Assembly: GCF_015277855.1 (NCBI RefSeq)
Contig: NZ_CP063812.1
Coordinates: forward strand, 186,001-250,000
Direction of reading: 5' to 3'
Length of the DNA: 64,000 nucleotides
DNA from: Microbacterium cremeum
Lineage (GTDB): Bacteria; Actinomycetota; Actinomycetes; Actinomycetales; Microbacteriaceae
Shown here: positions 8,259 to 16,052 of the stretch, one piece after another
How the letters are laid out: each line of letters begins with the position of its first letter
Position numbering within the stretch: position 1 is the stretch's first letter
The notes under the pieces: generated by a model
The model's database searches: none
Seen by the model: only the letters and a program-made list of their open reading frames with translations
What the model was told of the DNA's origin: nothing
Made by a program: the position numbers and the translations under genes

Positions 8259-8921
8259 TCAGTTCGCGCGGGACCCGCGCACAGTGGCGACGAGCTCGGG
8301 GTCGCCGCCCAGGCCGATGAGTCGCGATCGGACCGCCGTCGCCGCGCGGGCGTAGGGCTCGGTGCTCGCGTGGAGCAGCGAGCGCGTGTTGGCGGCCTCC
8401 AGGAACGACACCATCTCGAACGTGAGCTGCCGGGCGTCGATCAGCTCGGGCAGCTCGCCTGCAGCCACGGCGTGCTCGATGCTGACGGTGAGGTAGTCCT
8501 CCCACTCGCCTGACGCCGCCACGACGGCGTCGCGCACGGGTCCGGGCTTCGAGTCGAACTCGACCGACGTCGCGGCGAAGAAGCAGCCGCCCCGGAAGAC
8601 ACGCGTCTCGGAGTAGGCGAGCCACAGCGTCAACAGCGCGCACACGCGCCCGAGACCGCGCTCCGTGCTCGCGCGCGCCGGGGCGACGACGTGGTCGATG
8701 AAGACCTCGCGCGCCGCGGCCACCACGGCCAGCTGCAGCTGCTCCTTCGAGCCGAAGAGCGTGGCGACGCCGCTCTTGCTGTGGCCTGCGGCATCCGCCA
8801 GCCGTCCGATCGTGAGCCCGTCCAGACCGTCGACCGACGCGGTGTCGACGGCGTGGGCGAGGATCGCGCGACGTGACTCGTCGCCGCGCATCCGCCGGCC
8901 GTCGATCCGCTCTTGTGTCAT
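8259..8921 (-). CDS. TetR/AcrR-family transcriptional regulator
   Basis: A 220-residue repressor. The N-terminal helix-turn-helix is clear (residues ~18-65: RRAILAHAVDTASVDGLDGL, IGRLADAAGHSKSGVATLFG). The C-terminal part is a helical ligand/dimer domain resembling TetR_C of the YcdC/YxaF type (FRGGCFFAATSVEFDSKPGP). It is divergent from an alpha/beta hydrolase gene across 72 bp that contain two 16-bp direct repeats, so it probably represses itself and the hydrolase until a ligand is bound. The start is the ATG located 6 nt after the -10-like TAATCT, so the mRNA is probably leaderless. Confidence 0.92.
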   Translation of the reverse strand: MTQERIDGRRMRGDESRRAILAHAVDTASVDGLDGLTIGRLADAAGHSKSGVATLFGSKEQLQLAVVAAAREVFIDHVVAPARASTERGLGRVCALLTLWLAYSETRVFRGGCFFAATSVEFDSKPGPVRDAVVAASGEWEDYLTVSIEHAVAAGELPELIDARQLTFEMVSFLEAANTRSLLHASTEPYARAATAVRSRLIGLGGDPELVATVRGSRAN

Positions 8922-8927
8922 GGGACG

Positions 8928-8972
8928 AGATTACCGTACGATCGTTCGTATTCATACGTACGATCGTTCGTA
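8928..8972. promoter_or_regulatory. TetR operator pair and leaderless promoter
   Basis: CGTACGATCGTTCGTA occurs exactly at 8935-8950 and 8957-8972, a 22-bp repeat distance that puts both sites on nearly the same DNA face. Each contains the palindrome ACGATCGT. The minus-strand -10 TAATCT (8928-8933) abuts the first copy, so binding would block the TetR promoter. Confidence 0.8.
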
Positions 8973-8993
8973 CACTTCAGGATTGGAGGCCCC

Positions 8994-9929
8994 ATGGAAC
9001 TCGGGCTCGCACTCGCCGGCACCTCCGTCCGTGCCGCATCGACCGTCTCGCCGCGCTGGGGCGCAGCGGTCGCCATGCCGCTGTTCGCCTCCGTGGCCAA
9101 GCCCCGGCCGGTGCACCGTGACGACGAGTACACGATGTCGCGCGCACGCCGCCGCACCATCCGCATCGCCGGGGTCCACCGGCGCGGCACCGATGTCACG
9201 GTGTACGAATGGGGATCGGGCGAGCGCACCGTCGTGCTCGCACACGGCTGGGACGGGCGAGCCAGTCAGTTCGCCACCCTCGTGCGCGACCTCGTCGCCG
9301 AGGGGTTCCGGGTGGTCGCCTTCGACGCCCCCGCGCACGGCGAATCGGCGGGTCGCCGCACGTATCTCGTCGACTGGATCGATGTGCTGACGCAGCTGCA
9401 GGCGCATCACGGCCGCTTCGCCGCCGTCGTCGGGCACTCGTTCGGTGGTCTCGGCTCACTGGTCGCGGTCGCGGGCGGCGTCGAGGCGGAGCGCGTGGTG
9501 ACCGTGGCGTCGCCGGCGGATGCCGAGCTGCTGCTCGCGCAATTCCAGACGATGCTCGGCTACTCCGACGGGGTTGCGCGCGAGCTCACCGTCCGGTTCG
9601 TCCGGCGCTACTTCCCCACCGAGCAGGACCCCTTCGCGTGGCTCAGCGCCGTCCGCCGGCCGCTGTCGGCAGGCACCCCGTTGCTGGTCGTCCACGACGA
9701 GCGCGACCGGGTGGTCCCCTTCGGCGAAGCGGCTCGCATCGCGGGAGCGAACCCGGGGTCGATCTCGCTCGCCACGACGGGACTCGGGCACAGCCGCATC
9801 CTGAAGGCCGACGCGTTCCTCGACGCCGTGCTCGATTTCGTGACGACGGATGCCGCGCCCCACGGTGCCGCGCGCGCCGACGGCAACGCGGTGCGAAGGG
9901 TCGTGCCGCCGGCTCCGGCGCTGGTCTGA
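8994..9929 (+). CDS. Alpha/beta hydrolase
   Basis: A 311-residue alpha/beta hydrolase. The ATG lies four bases after GGAGG. The oxyanion strand is VVLAHGWDGRASQF, the nucleophile elbow is GHSFGG, the likely acid is in HDERDRVVPF and the catalytic His in GLGHSRIL, so the triad looks intact. The ~55-residue N-terminal segment before the core is typical of lysophospholipase- or esterase-like members that act near the membrane. Control by the divergent TetR through the shared operators is likely. The natural substrate cannot be read from sequence; a small ester or amide, or detoxification of the inducer, is possible. Confidence 0.9.
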   Translation: MELGLALAGTSVRAASTVSPRWGAAVAMPLFASVAKPRPVHRDDEYTMSRARRRTIRIAGVHRRGTDVTVYEWGSGERTVVLAHGWDGRASQFATLVRDLVAEGFRVVAFDAPAHGESAGRRTYLVDWIDVLTQLQAHHGRFAAVVGHSFGGLGSLVAVAGGVEAERVVTVASPADAELLLAQFQTMLGYSDGVARELTVRFVRRYFPTEQDPFAWLSAVRRPLSAGTPLLVVHDERDRVVPFGEAARIAGANPGSISLATTGLGHSRILKADAFLDAVLDFVTTDAAPHGAARADGNAVRRVVPPAPALV

Positions 9930-9960
9930 CGGGGCTCCCGGCCCGGGCGCCCCACGCGCG

Positions 9961-9983
9961 ACGGCTGCCCCACGGGCAGTCGT
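9961..9983. terminator. Short hairpin between convergent genes
   Basis: A 10-bp stem (ACGGCTGCCC / GGGCAGTCGT, one G-T pair) with a 3-nt loop, downstream of the hydrolase and of the convergent small membrane protein gene. Confidence 0.5.
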
Positions 9984-10025
9984 GACGGGCGGGACCGTTC
10001 TCGTCGATTCCGCCGCCGGAGGGCG

Positions 10026-10274
10026 TCACTGCGGGAGGTGCTCCTGCGCGGCGGCCTGCGCGCCCTCGTTGACGGCCTGCACGGCCAGCAGGGCGACCTT
10101 GCCCGCGAGGGCGCCGATGAGCAGGATGCCGCCGAACGACGCGCACACCGCTCCGATGAGCGGCATCAGCCCCGGGCTCGAGAACGCGAACAGCAGACCG
10201 ACCACGAGCAGGATCGGCCCGACGACGATCCAGATGCCGACCAGGACGTCGAGCTTGCGCAGCGAAGGGGTCAC
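10026..10274 (-). CDS. Small two-helix membrane protein, unknown function
   Basis: An 82-residue protein with two hydrophobic segments (VLVGIWIVVGPILLVVGLLF; LMPLIGAVCASFGGILLIGA) and a short soluble C-terminal tail. I do not recognise a family. The GTG start is supported by a -10-like TAGGCT placed 6 nt upstream (10281-10286). It stands alone between a convergent hydrolase gene and the radical SAM gene. Confidence 0.65.
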   Translation of the reverse strand: MTPSLRKLDVLVGIWIVVGPILLVVGLLFAFSSPGLMPLIGAVCASFGGILLIGALAGKVALLAVQAVNEGAQAAAQEHLPQ

Positions 10275-10280
10275 GGTCGG

Positions 10281-10286
10281 AGCCTA
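10281..10286 (-). promoter_or_regulatory. Leaderless -10 element of the small membrane protein
   Basis: On the minus strand TAGGCT is followed by 6 nt and the GTG at 10274. The remaining bases to 10448 show nothing I can name. Confidence 0.5.
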
Positions 10287-10448
10287 CCGAACCGTCTGCC
10301 GAGCGTGAGAGATCGCCCGGACCCGCGCGCCCACGGATACGATCGCACCACCGTCGCGGCCGTCCGCAGGATCTCAGGCCATGACCGAGCGAGTCCGAGC
10401 CGACAGCTCCGCGTACAGGCGAGCGCTCAGCTCGTGCGGTGAGGCGGC

Positions 10449-12602
10449 TCAGAACAGCGGGGTCGCCGCCGGGGTGGCGCGCCCCGCGCCGGCCGGACGC
10501 GCGGCCGCGGCGCGCCCGCGCGATGTCACGACGATCGACGCGGCACGTGCGTCGGCCCGCGCCGCGAGCCCTGCCACCGGCGCGCCGCGAGGCTGGTCGT
10601 CTTCCGCGCGCCCGTCGAGACCGTGCACCCGCAGCAGCGGGCGCACGCGCTTGGCGAGCCAGGCCTTGTAGGCCTTCGGCGCGTTGGCGCTCATGCCCGG
10701 ATACAGCCCGCGATACGACGAGACCAGTTCCGGATGCCGCTGCTCGAGCCACTCCAAGAACCACTGCTTCGCTCCGGGCCGCAGGTGAAGGGCGCCGTAC
10801 ACGACGCGCACGGCGCCCGCCTCCTTGATGTGAGTGAGCGCGTGGTCGATCGCCGCGATGGAGTCGGTCAGGTGCGGGATGATCGGCATCAGGAACACCG
10901 TGACGCGGAACCCCGCCTCGGTCGCCGCCCGCACCGTCTCGAGCCGCGCGGTCGCGTTCGGGGTTCCTGGCTCGATGAGATGCTGCAACTCGTCGTCGAA
11001 CACCGCGATCGACATCGCGAGGGTCACGCGCACGCTGGCCGCGGCATCCTTCAGCATCGGCAGATCCCGGCGAAGCAGCGTGCCCTTCGTGAGGATCGAG
11101 AACGGCGTACCCGATGCGGTGAGCGCCGACACGATGCCCGGCATGAGCTTGTAGCGGCCTTCCGCCCGCTGATACGGGTCGGTGTTGGTTCCGAGCATCA
11201 CCGGGTCGCGCTGCCACGATCCGCGCCGCAGTTCCTTCTCGAGCACGTCCGCGACGTTGATCTTGACGACGACCTGCGTATCGAAGTCCCGCCCGGCGTC
11301 GAGCTCGAGGTATTCATGCGTCCCGCGGGCGAAGCAATTGTGGCTCACCACGCCGTTCGCGATGAAGTCGCCCGTCGAAGTGGTGATGTCGACCATGTCG
11401 ATCGTCTCGCCGAGGTCGTCGATCGAGACGACCCTCAGGGGTGCGTCGGACTTCACCGCGTCCCCGATCAAGTTCAGCTTTCGCGAGATCGCCGGCTGCG
11501 CGAGTTCGAAGAAGCGACGGCGGGCAGCGAGTCCGCCGAGCAGTCTGATCGAAGTCACGCCGTTCGGCCTCACGGGCTCGACGATGAAATCGAACTGGTG
11601 TGCGGTGAACGCCGCTCCGATCGCATCGAGCATCTGAGGCGACTTGTTCGAGATTCGCAGGATTCCCCGGCTGTAACTCCCCTCCGCGTCGAAGACGCCG
11701 GCCAGGAATCCCCGCGACCACTCCGGCGAAGGGGCGGACGGCCAACCCACCGTTGACGTGATCACATCGAAATCCGCCGACTTCGAGGTGAAGATCGCTT
11801 CTATGGCGCGTCGGCGATCCGTCGCGGGCGCGAACGCGCGCGTGATCGTCGACACACCGGCCCGCTCGAGGTAGTCACGTGCGCGGTGGAGTGCCTCGTG
11901 GTCGGCCAGTGCAAGCCGGAAGCGGCTCGCCAGGTATGTGCCGCGACCGTTCGAGCGGGGATACTCGCGTCGAAGCATCATCGCATCGCCGCGGATCATG
12001 CCGCAGAGGTAGCCGACGCGATAGTCGTCGGTCTCATCGGGCGCGGGCCGAGTTCCTCCCAGCCCGAATCCCATGAGCTTGTTGTTGGTGGTCAGATACG
12101 GACGCTGGGCCTCGCCCGGCGCCGCCGCTTGCACGTACTTCCAGCCGCGCTCGGTGAGGAAGCGGTGGTCGCCGCTCGCGATGAGCTCGGTGTCGTCGGC
12201 CAGTCGTATGCGATACGCACGCTTGCGGGTGCGCCACTGAGCCGAGACCGTCGCCCTCACGTAGCGCCGATAAGTGCCCTCGCGGCGCGTGCCGACCACC
12301 TCGTCGCCGGGCCGGATGTCGCCGATCCGCTTACTGCGCCCCTCGGCCATCAGCACGAGCGTGTCGGGATGCAAGCAGTATACGCATGCATGCGAGCAGC
12401 CCCGGTACGGGTTCACCGTCCAGTCGAAGGGCATCGCGGAGGCGCTCGGCACGTGGTTGAGCGCGGACTTGCAGAGCACCTCGTGGAACGTCACGCCCGC
12501 GAACTCTGGCGTCGTCACCGAGCGCACCAGGCCGTTGAGCTGTTCCATGCCGGGCAGGGCCGCGGCATCCGCCACCCCCAGCTCCTGACCCTGCCAACGC
12601 AT
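10449..12602 (-). CDS. Rv2578c-family radical SAM protein interrupted by an intein
   Basis: The 717-residue precursor consists of a ~370-residue radical SAM extein and a 347-residue intein. The extein resembles the Rv2578c/SplB-like family (DWTVNPYRGCSHACVYC, MLGTNTDPYQRAEGRYKLMPG, ILTKGTLLRRDLPML), which binds a 4Fe-4S cluster and cleaves S-adenosylmethionine; the substrate is unknown. Cys69 and Cys73 come before the intein. The third cluster Cys of CxxxCxxC is Cys423, the +1 residue after the intein, so a functional cluster needs splicing. I chose the ATG at 12602, preceded by GGAG. The Ala/Arg-rich C-terminal 60 residues look disordered. Confidence 0.92.
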   Translation of the reverse strand: MRWQGQELGVADAAALPGMEQLNGLVRSVTTPEFAGVTFHEVLCKSALNHVPSASAMPFDWTVNPYRGCSHACVYCLHPDTLVLMAEGRSKRIGDIRPGDEVVGTRREGTYRRYVRATVSAQWRTRKRAYRIRLADDTELIASGDHRFLTERGWKYVQAAAPGEAQRPYLTTNNKLMGFGLGGTRPAPDETDDYRVGYLCGMIRGDAMMLRREYPRSNGRGTYLASRFRLALADHEALHRARDYLERAGVSTITRAFAPATDRRRAIEAIFTSKSADFDVITSTVGWPSAPSPEWSRGFLAGVFDAEGSYSRGILRISNKSPQMLDAIGAAFTAHQFDFIVEPVRPNGVTSIRLLGGLAARRRFFELAQPAISRKLNLIGDAVKSDAPLRVVSIDDLGETIDMVDITTSTGDFIANGVVSHNCFARGTHEYLELDAGRDFDTQVVVKINVADVLEKELRRGSWQRDPVMLGTNTDPYQRAEGRYKLMPGIVSALTASGTPFSILTKGTLLRRDLPMLKDAAASVRVTLAMSIAVFDDELQHLIEPGTPNATARLETVRAATEAGFRVTVFLMPIIPHLTDSIAAIDHALTHIKEAGAVRVVYGALHLRPGAKQWFLEWLEQRHPELVSSYRGLYPGMSANAPKAYKAWLAKRVRPLLRVHGLDGRAEDDQPRGAPVAGLAARADARAASIVVTSRGRAAAARPAGAGRATPAATPLF
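11337..12377 (-). mobile_element. Intein with LAGLIDADG homing endonuclease inside the radical SAM gene
   Basis: The intein is 347 residues long. It begins at Cys (CLHPDTLVLMAEG, block A) and ends with the splice motif VVSHN followed by extein Cys. Block B is ASGDHRFLT with its conserved His. The centre holds two LAGLIDADG-like helices (VGYLCGMIRGDA and RGFLAGVFDAEGS), both with acidic residues. Block F is IDMVDITTSTGDFIANGVV. All splice residues look intact (Cys1, penultimate His, Asn, Cys+1), so it is probably active for splicing, and homing may also be possible. Removing it joins CSHACVY to CFARGTHEYL. Confidence 0.93.
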
Positions 12603-12709
12603 GACTCCATGAGAACAGATGTTCGATCGTGAGTCAAGGGAGTCGGTGTCCGAGTAGAACATCGAAGACGGCGGTTGCCTCGTGCCTCGCGCCTGCCCGG
12701 CGTTGGGGC

Positions 12710-12715
12710 CAGAAT
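12710..12715 (+). promoter_or_regulatory. Leaderless -10 element of the VanY-type gene
   Basis: CAGAAT is followed by 7 nt and the GTG at 12723, the same layout as at the genes starting at 56372 and 37849. It argues against the ATG at 12714, which would overlap the promoter. Confidence 0.5.
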
Positions 12716-12722
12716 GGCAGAC

Positions 12723-14156
12723 GTGACGGTGCCTGGCCCGCCCGCAGCCCCCCGGTCCACCCCCGGAACTCGTCGTGCCGCTCGAGCGATGCGCGAAGAG
12801 GCGGAACGGCGCGCCCGCGAGACGCAGCCGGAGGGGGACGAGCTCGTCGCATTCGACCTGCCGAGCGACGACTTCGCTCCGGTCTCGGTGCCTGCCGCAC
12901 CGCCCGGCGCGCTCCCTCCGGGCCTCGTCCCCCCGGCCGTCCGCACCGGGCCGGGGTCGGCCGGCGCGGGTCAGGGCGTTTCGTCTCGCTTCGCTCGCTC
13001 AACGACCGGGGGTTCAGGTTCGAGGAGCGGGGGTTCGGGTTCGGCGACGACGGGGGCTTCGGGCTCGACGACGGGGGCTTCGGGTTCAACGACCGGGGGT
13101 TCGGGTTCGAGGGGTTCGGGTTCGGCGACGACCGGGGCCGCGGGCCGGCCGGTGTCGAGCGCGCGGCGTGCCGCGCGCGGCGCCGAGCTGCTCGAGGCGT
13201 CGGAGGACTCGTCGCCGGCGGCGCAGCACGCCCGCCCCAGGCGCATGGGGCGGATCGCCGTCGCCACGGGACTGGCGGCGGGCGCGGTGCTCCTGCTCGG
13301 GTCGTCGGCGCTGGTCACGGCGCTCATGACTCCGCCGGAGGCCACCGACGCGCCGGCGGCGCTGTCGCTCACGAACGATCCTCCCGAGATCGAGCAGCTG
13401 CCGGTTCCGGAGCTGGAGCAGTCCCCGGTCGTCGCCGACCTCTGCACCGTTCCCGAGGTCGCCGCCGCGCTGCAGGCCGGCGACGATGAAGGTGCGATCG
13501 TCGCGGCGGGAGGTGGCGAGGCGTTCCGCGATGCGGTCGCGGACGGACGGGCGCCGTGCGTGAACCTCGGCGACTCGACGCGCATCTGGACCGTCGTGAA
13601 CAAGCTGCGACCCGCGACGCCCATCGAGTACCGCCCCGCTCCCCTCGTGCTGCCCGAAGGCGTGCGCAACATCGAAGGCGGCGCATTGCGCACGGATGCC
13701 GCATCCGCCCTCGTCTCGCTGGTCGCGGCGGCGCGCACCGCCGGTGCCGGCGAGCTCGCCTTGCTGAGCGGGTTCCGTTCGTACGAGGCGCAGCAGCGAA
13801 CCTACGGCCGGCACTTCGCGGAGCGAGGCGACCAGGCCGACCAGGTGAGCGCGCGACCGGGCTACTCGGAGCACCAGCTCGGTCTCGGCGCCGACGTGGT
13901 GGCGTGCGCCGGTCAATGCAGCAGTCTCGATGCGCTCGCGGCGACGCCTCAGGGGCAGTGGGTCGCCGAGCACGCCTGGGAGCACGGCTGGATCGTGCGC
14001 TACGTCGAGGGCAAGACCGGCATCACCGGCTATCTGCCCGAGCCGTGGCATCTGCGCTACATCGGTCCGGAGCTCGCGAAGGCGTACCACGACGGCGGAT
14101 GGACCTCGCTGGAGGAGTTCTTCGGGCTCGAGGCCGCCCCGGGGTATGCCAATTGA
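12723..14156 (+). CDS. D-alanyl-D-alanine carboxypeptidase, VanY/M15B type, membrane-anchored
   Basis: A 477-residue protein that should trim terminal D-Ala from peptidoglycan stem peptides outside the membrane. Residues 1-~170 are a disordered cytoplasmic region, including ~45 residues of Ser/Gly/Thr repeats (GGSGS, TTGASGS). One transmembrane helix follows (IAVATGLAAGAVLLLGSSALV). The C-terminal M15B domain has the metal motif SEHQLGLGADV (His and Asp ligands), the catalytic segment EPWHLRYIG (Glu and His), and LLSGFRSYEAQQRTYGRHF. The fold and zinc site look complete. The N-terminal repeat includes a dispersed genomic repeat read in frame (SSRFARST). It is monocistronic. Confidence 0.9.
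   Translation: MTVPGPPAAPRSTPGTRRAARAMREEAERRARETQPEGDELVAFDLPSDDFAPVSVPAAPPGALPPGLVPPAVRTGPGSAGAGQGVSSRFARSTTGGSGSRSGGSGSATTGASGSTTGASGSTTGGSGSRGSGSATTGAAGRPVSSARRAARGAELLEASEDSSPAAQHARPRRMGRIAVATGLAAGAVLLLGSSALVTALMTPPEATDAPAALSLTNDPPEIEQLPVPELEQSPVVADLCTVPEVAAALQAGDDEGAIVAAGGGEAFRDAVADGRAPCVNLGDSTRIWTVVNKLRPATPIEYRPAPLVLPEGVRNIEGGALRTDAASALVSLVAAARTAGAGELALLSGFRSYEAQQRTYGRHFAERGDQADQVSARPGYSEHQLGLGADVVACAGQCSSLDALAATPQGQWVAEHAWEHGWIVRYVEGKTGITGYLPEPWHLRYIGPELAKAYHDGGWTSLEEFFGLEAAPGYAN
12979..13134 (+). repeat. Coding tandem repeat beginning with a dispersed genomic repeat
   Basis: 12979-13007 carries the CGTCTCGCTTCGCTCGCTC-type repeat also seen at 27254 and 55301. It is followed by about seven imperfect units around GGGGGTTCGGGTTCG that encode the Gly/Ser/Thr linker of the VanY-type protein. 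The array is likely to vary in length between strains. Confidence 0.7.
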
Positions 14157-14223
14157 GCGGTCGAGGCATCCGTCGCGGAACTCGATCCCAGAATCCATGA
14201 GACTGAATGTCGCCGTTCGGGCG

Positions 14224-14229
14224 TAGGAT
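14224..14229 (+). promoter_or_regulatory. Putative -10 element of the acyl-CoA dehydrogenase gene
   Basis: TAGGAT fits the -10 consensus and would give a ~50-nt leader ending in a GAGAGAGG stretch before the ATG at 14287. Confidence 0.45.
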
Positions 14230-14286
14230 CGACCGTGCCGTGGTCCAGAGGCCGCGGGCTCGACGAAGAGAGAGGTTTCGCCTGCC

Positions 14287-15450
14287 ATGGAGCGGGATAT
14301 CTACGACGAGGACCACGAGGCGTTCCGCGACGTCGTCAAGGAGTTCATCAAGCGCTACGCGTCCGAAGAGAAGCGCAAGCAGTGGGACGAGGCCGGCGAG
14401 ATCGACCGCGCCACCATGCTCGCCGCGGGCGAGGCCGGCATCATCGGCCTCTCGGTGCCCGAGGAGTTCGGCGGCGCCGGCATGCTGCAGGACTACCGCT
14501 TCCGGGCGATCGTCCTCGAAGAGACGATCAGCGCCGGCCACGGCTCGCTCGCCGGCGCACTCGGCATCCAGGACGACCTGGCCGTGCCCTACATCGCCCA
14601 CATGGGCACGCAGGAGCAGAAGGAGAAGTGGCTCCCCGGCATGGCGACCGGCGAGATCCTCGGTGCTCTCGCGATGACCGAGCCGGGCGCGGGCAGCGAC
14701 CTGCGCGGCATCAAGACCACGGCGAAGAAGGTCGACGGCGGCTACATCGTCAACGGCGCGAAGACGTTCATCTCGTCGGGCAAGACCGCCGATATGGTCG
14801 TCACCTTCGTCAAGACCGGTGAGGGCACGCGCCCCGACGCCTTCAGCCTGCTCATCATCGAGAACGGCATGGAGGGCTTCGACCACGGCAAGAAGCTCGA
14901 GAAGATGGGCTTCCACGGCTGGGACACCGCCGAGCTGTCGTTCACCGACGTGTTCGTCCCCGACGAGAACCTCATCAGCGGCAAAGAGGGCCAGGGCTTC
15001 ATCCAGCTCATGATGAACCTGCCGCTCGAGCGCCTGTCGATCGGTGTCGCCGCGGCCGCCGCCGCCGAAGCCGCCTTCGTGTGGACCCGCGATTACACGC
15101 TCAGCCGTGAGGCGTTCGGGCAGGCGGTCGCGGACTTCCAGAACACGCGCTTCAAGCTCGCCGACATGGCGACGACCGTCGACGTGCTGTGGGCCTACAT
15201 CGACCGCGCGATGATGCTCTACAAGGACGCCAAGCTCACGGCCGAAGAAGCGGCGAAGGTCAAGTTCTGGGCCACCGACCGCGAGTGGGAGCTGCTCGAC
15301 ATCGGCGTGCAGCTGCACGGCGGCTACGGGTACATCACCGAGTACCCGATCGCGCGCGCGTTCCTCGACGCTCGTGTGCACCGCATCTACGGCGGCACGA
15401 ACGAGATCATGCGCGACATCGTCTCGCGCCAGATCGTCGGCAAGCGCTGA
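14287..15450 (+). CDS. Acyl-CoA dehydrogenase, long-chain/isovaleryl type catalytic layout
   Basis: A 387-residue flavoenzyme that oxidises acyl-CoA to 2-enoyl-CoA, the first step of beta-oxidation or branched amino acid breakdown. Signatures are GALAMTEPGAGSDLRGIKT, the FAD-contacting HGGYGYITEYPIARAFLDAR and RIYGGTNEIMRDI. The position that carries the catalytic Glu in medium- and short-chain enzymes (YEGT) is Gly here (YGGT). The candidate base is Glu248 in LPLERLSI, as in human long-chain and isovaleryl enzymes. Length and domain order are normal. It is a single gene with a strong downstream hairpin. The chain-length preference cannot be read from the sequence. Confidence 0.93.
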   Translation: MERDIYDEDHEAFRDVVKEFIKRYASEEKRKQWDEAGEIDRATMLAAGEAGIIGLSVPEEFGGAGMLQDYRFRAIVLEETISAGHGSLAGALGIQDDLAVPYIAHMGTQEQKEKWLPGMATGEILGALAMTEPGAGSDLRGIKTTAKKVDGGYIVNGAKTFISSGKTADMVVTFVKTGEGTRPDAFSLLIIENGMEGFDHGKKLEKMGFHGWDTAELSFTDVFVPDENLISGKEGQGFIQLMMNLPLERLSIGVAAAAAAEAAFVWTRDYTLSREAFGQAVADFQNTRFKLADMATTVDVLWAYIDRAMMLYKDAKLTAEEAAKVKFWATDREWELLDIGVQLHGGYGYITEYPIARAFLDARVHRIYGGTNEIMRDIVSRQIVGKR

Positions 15451-15515
15451 CGCGCGGGGGGTCGAGGTCGAGCAGGCAAGGAACGGCCCGAACCGAGACC
15501 CCCACCGCCCACTGA

Positions 15516-15572
15516 ACGACGGATGCCGCGACCCCGGCCCTCTCGAGGGCTGCGGGTCGCGGCATCCGTCGT
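15516..15572. terminator. Perfect 19-bp hairpin terminator
   Basis: ACGACGGATGCCGCGACCC at 15516-15534 pairs perfectly with 15554-15572 around a 19-nt loop. It lies 65 nt after the acyl-CoA dehydrogenase stop. The stem is built on the word GGATGCCG. Confidence 0.8.
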
Positions 15573-15620
15573 CTTCGGCACTCGCCCCCGGCTCGCGAGC
15601 GCCCGCCCCGCATGGCGCGC

Positions 15621-15955
15621 TTTTGCTCCGCAGTCACTTTCCGCGGCCGGTGGGCCCTGGAGCGCGCGGAAGGTGACTGCGGAGCGGTGGGTGGGTTTGC
15701 GGGGTCGTGGGGGCGGCGCTCACGGTCGCATCGTGATCGCCGCGTGGCGCTCTTGCTCCGCAGTCACTTCTTGCGGTCGGTGGGCCCTGGGGTGCGCGGA
15801 AGGTGACTGCGGAGCGGTGGGTGGGTTTGCGGGGTCGTGGGGGCGGCGCTCACGGTCGCATCGTGATCGCCGCGTGGCGCTCTTGCTCCGCAGTCACTTC
15901 TTGCGGCCGGTGGGCCCTGGGGTGCGCGGAAGGTGACTGCGGAGCGGTGGGCGGG
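15621..15955. repeat. Triple 130-bp tandem repeat, each unit with a CTCCGCAGTCAC hairpin
   Basis: The palindrome left arm CTCCGCAGTCAC starts at 15626, 15756 and 15886, an exact 130-bp period. Each is answered ~47 nt later by GTGACTGCGGAG (15673, 15803, 15933). Loops share GGTGGGCCCTGG and spacers are almost identical, including ATCGTGATCGCCGCGTGGCG. The 602-bp gap between convergent genes holds no credible gene; its ORFs exist only because the repeat lacks stops. Confidence 0.9.
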
Positions 15956-15960
15956 TTCGC

Positions 15961-16045
15961 GGAGAGCGCGGGGGCCGCGAGGGCCGCGAGGGCCGCGGGG
16001 CCGCGGGGCCGCGGGGGCCGCGCGGGCGACGGGGGCCGAAGGGGC
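15961..16045. repeat. G-rich short tandem repeat
   Basis: Imperfect copies of GGGCCGCGA and GGGGCCGC run up to the end of the convergent S-component gene (stop at 16053). The plus strand is strongly G-rich here. It is low-complexity and probably slippage-prone. Confidence 0.6.
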
Positions 16046-16052
16046 GGGGGGA

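Noticed and set aside
15608..15936. Small ORFs with repeated peptides between the dehydrogenase and S component
   Set aside because: They exist only because the 130-bp repeat lacks stop codons; there is no ribosome site and the peptides repeat exactly with the DNA.
15621..15955. Tandem repeats considered as a CRISPR array
   Set aside because: Repeats are 130 bp with conserved spacers, internal palindromes and only three copies; no cas genes are nearby.
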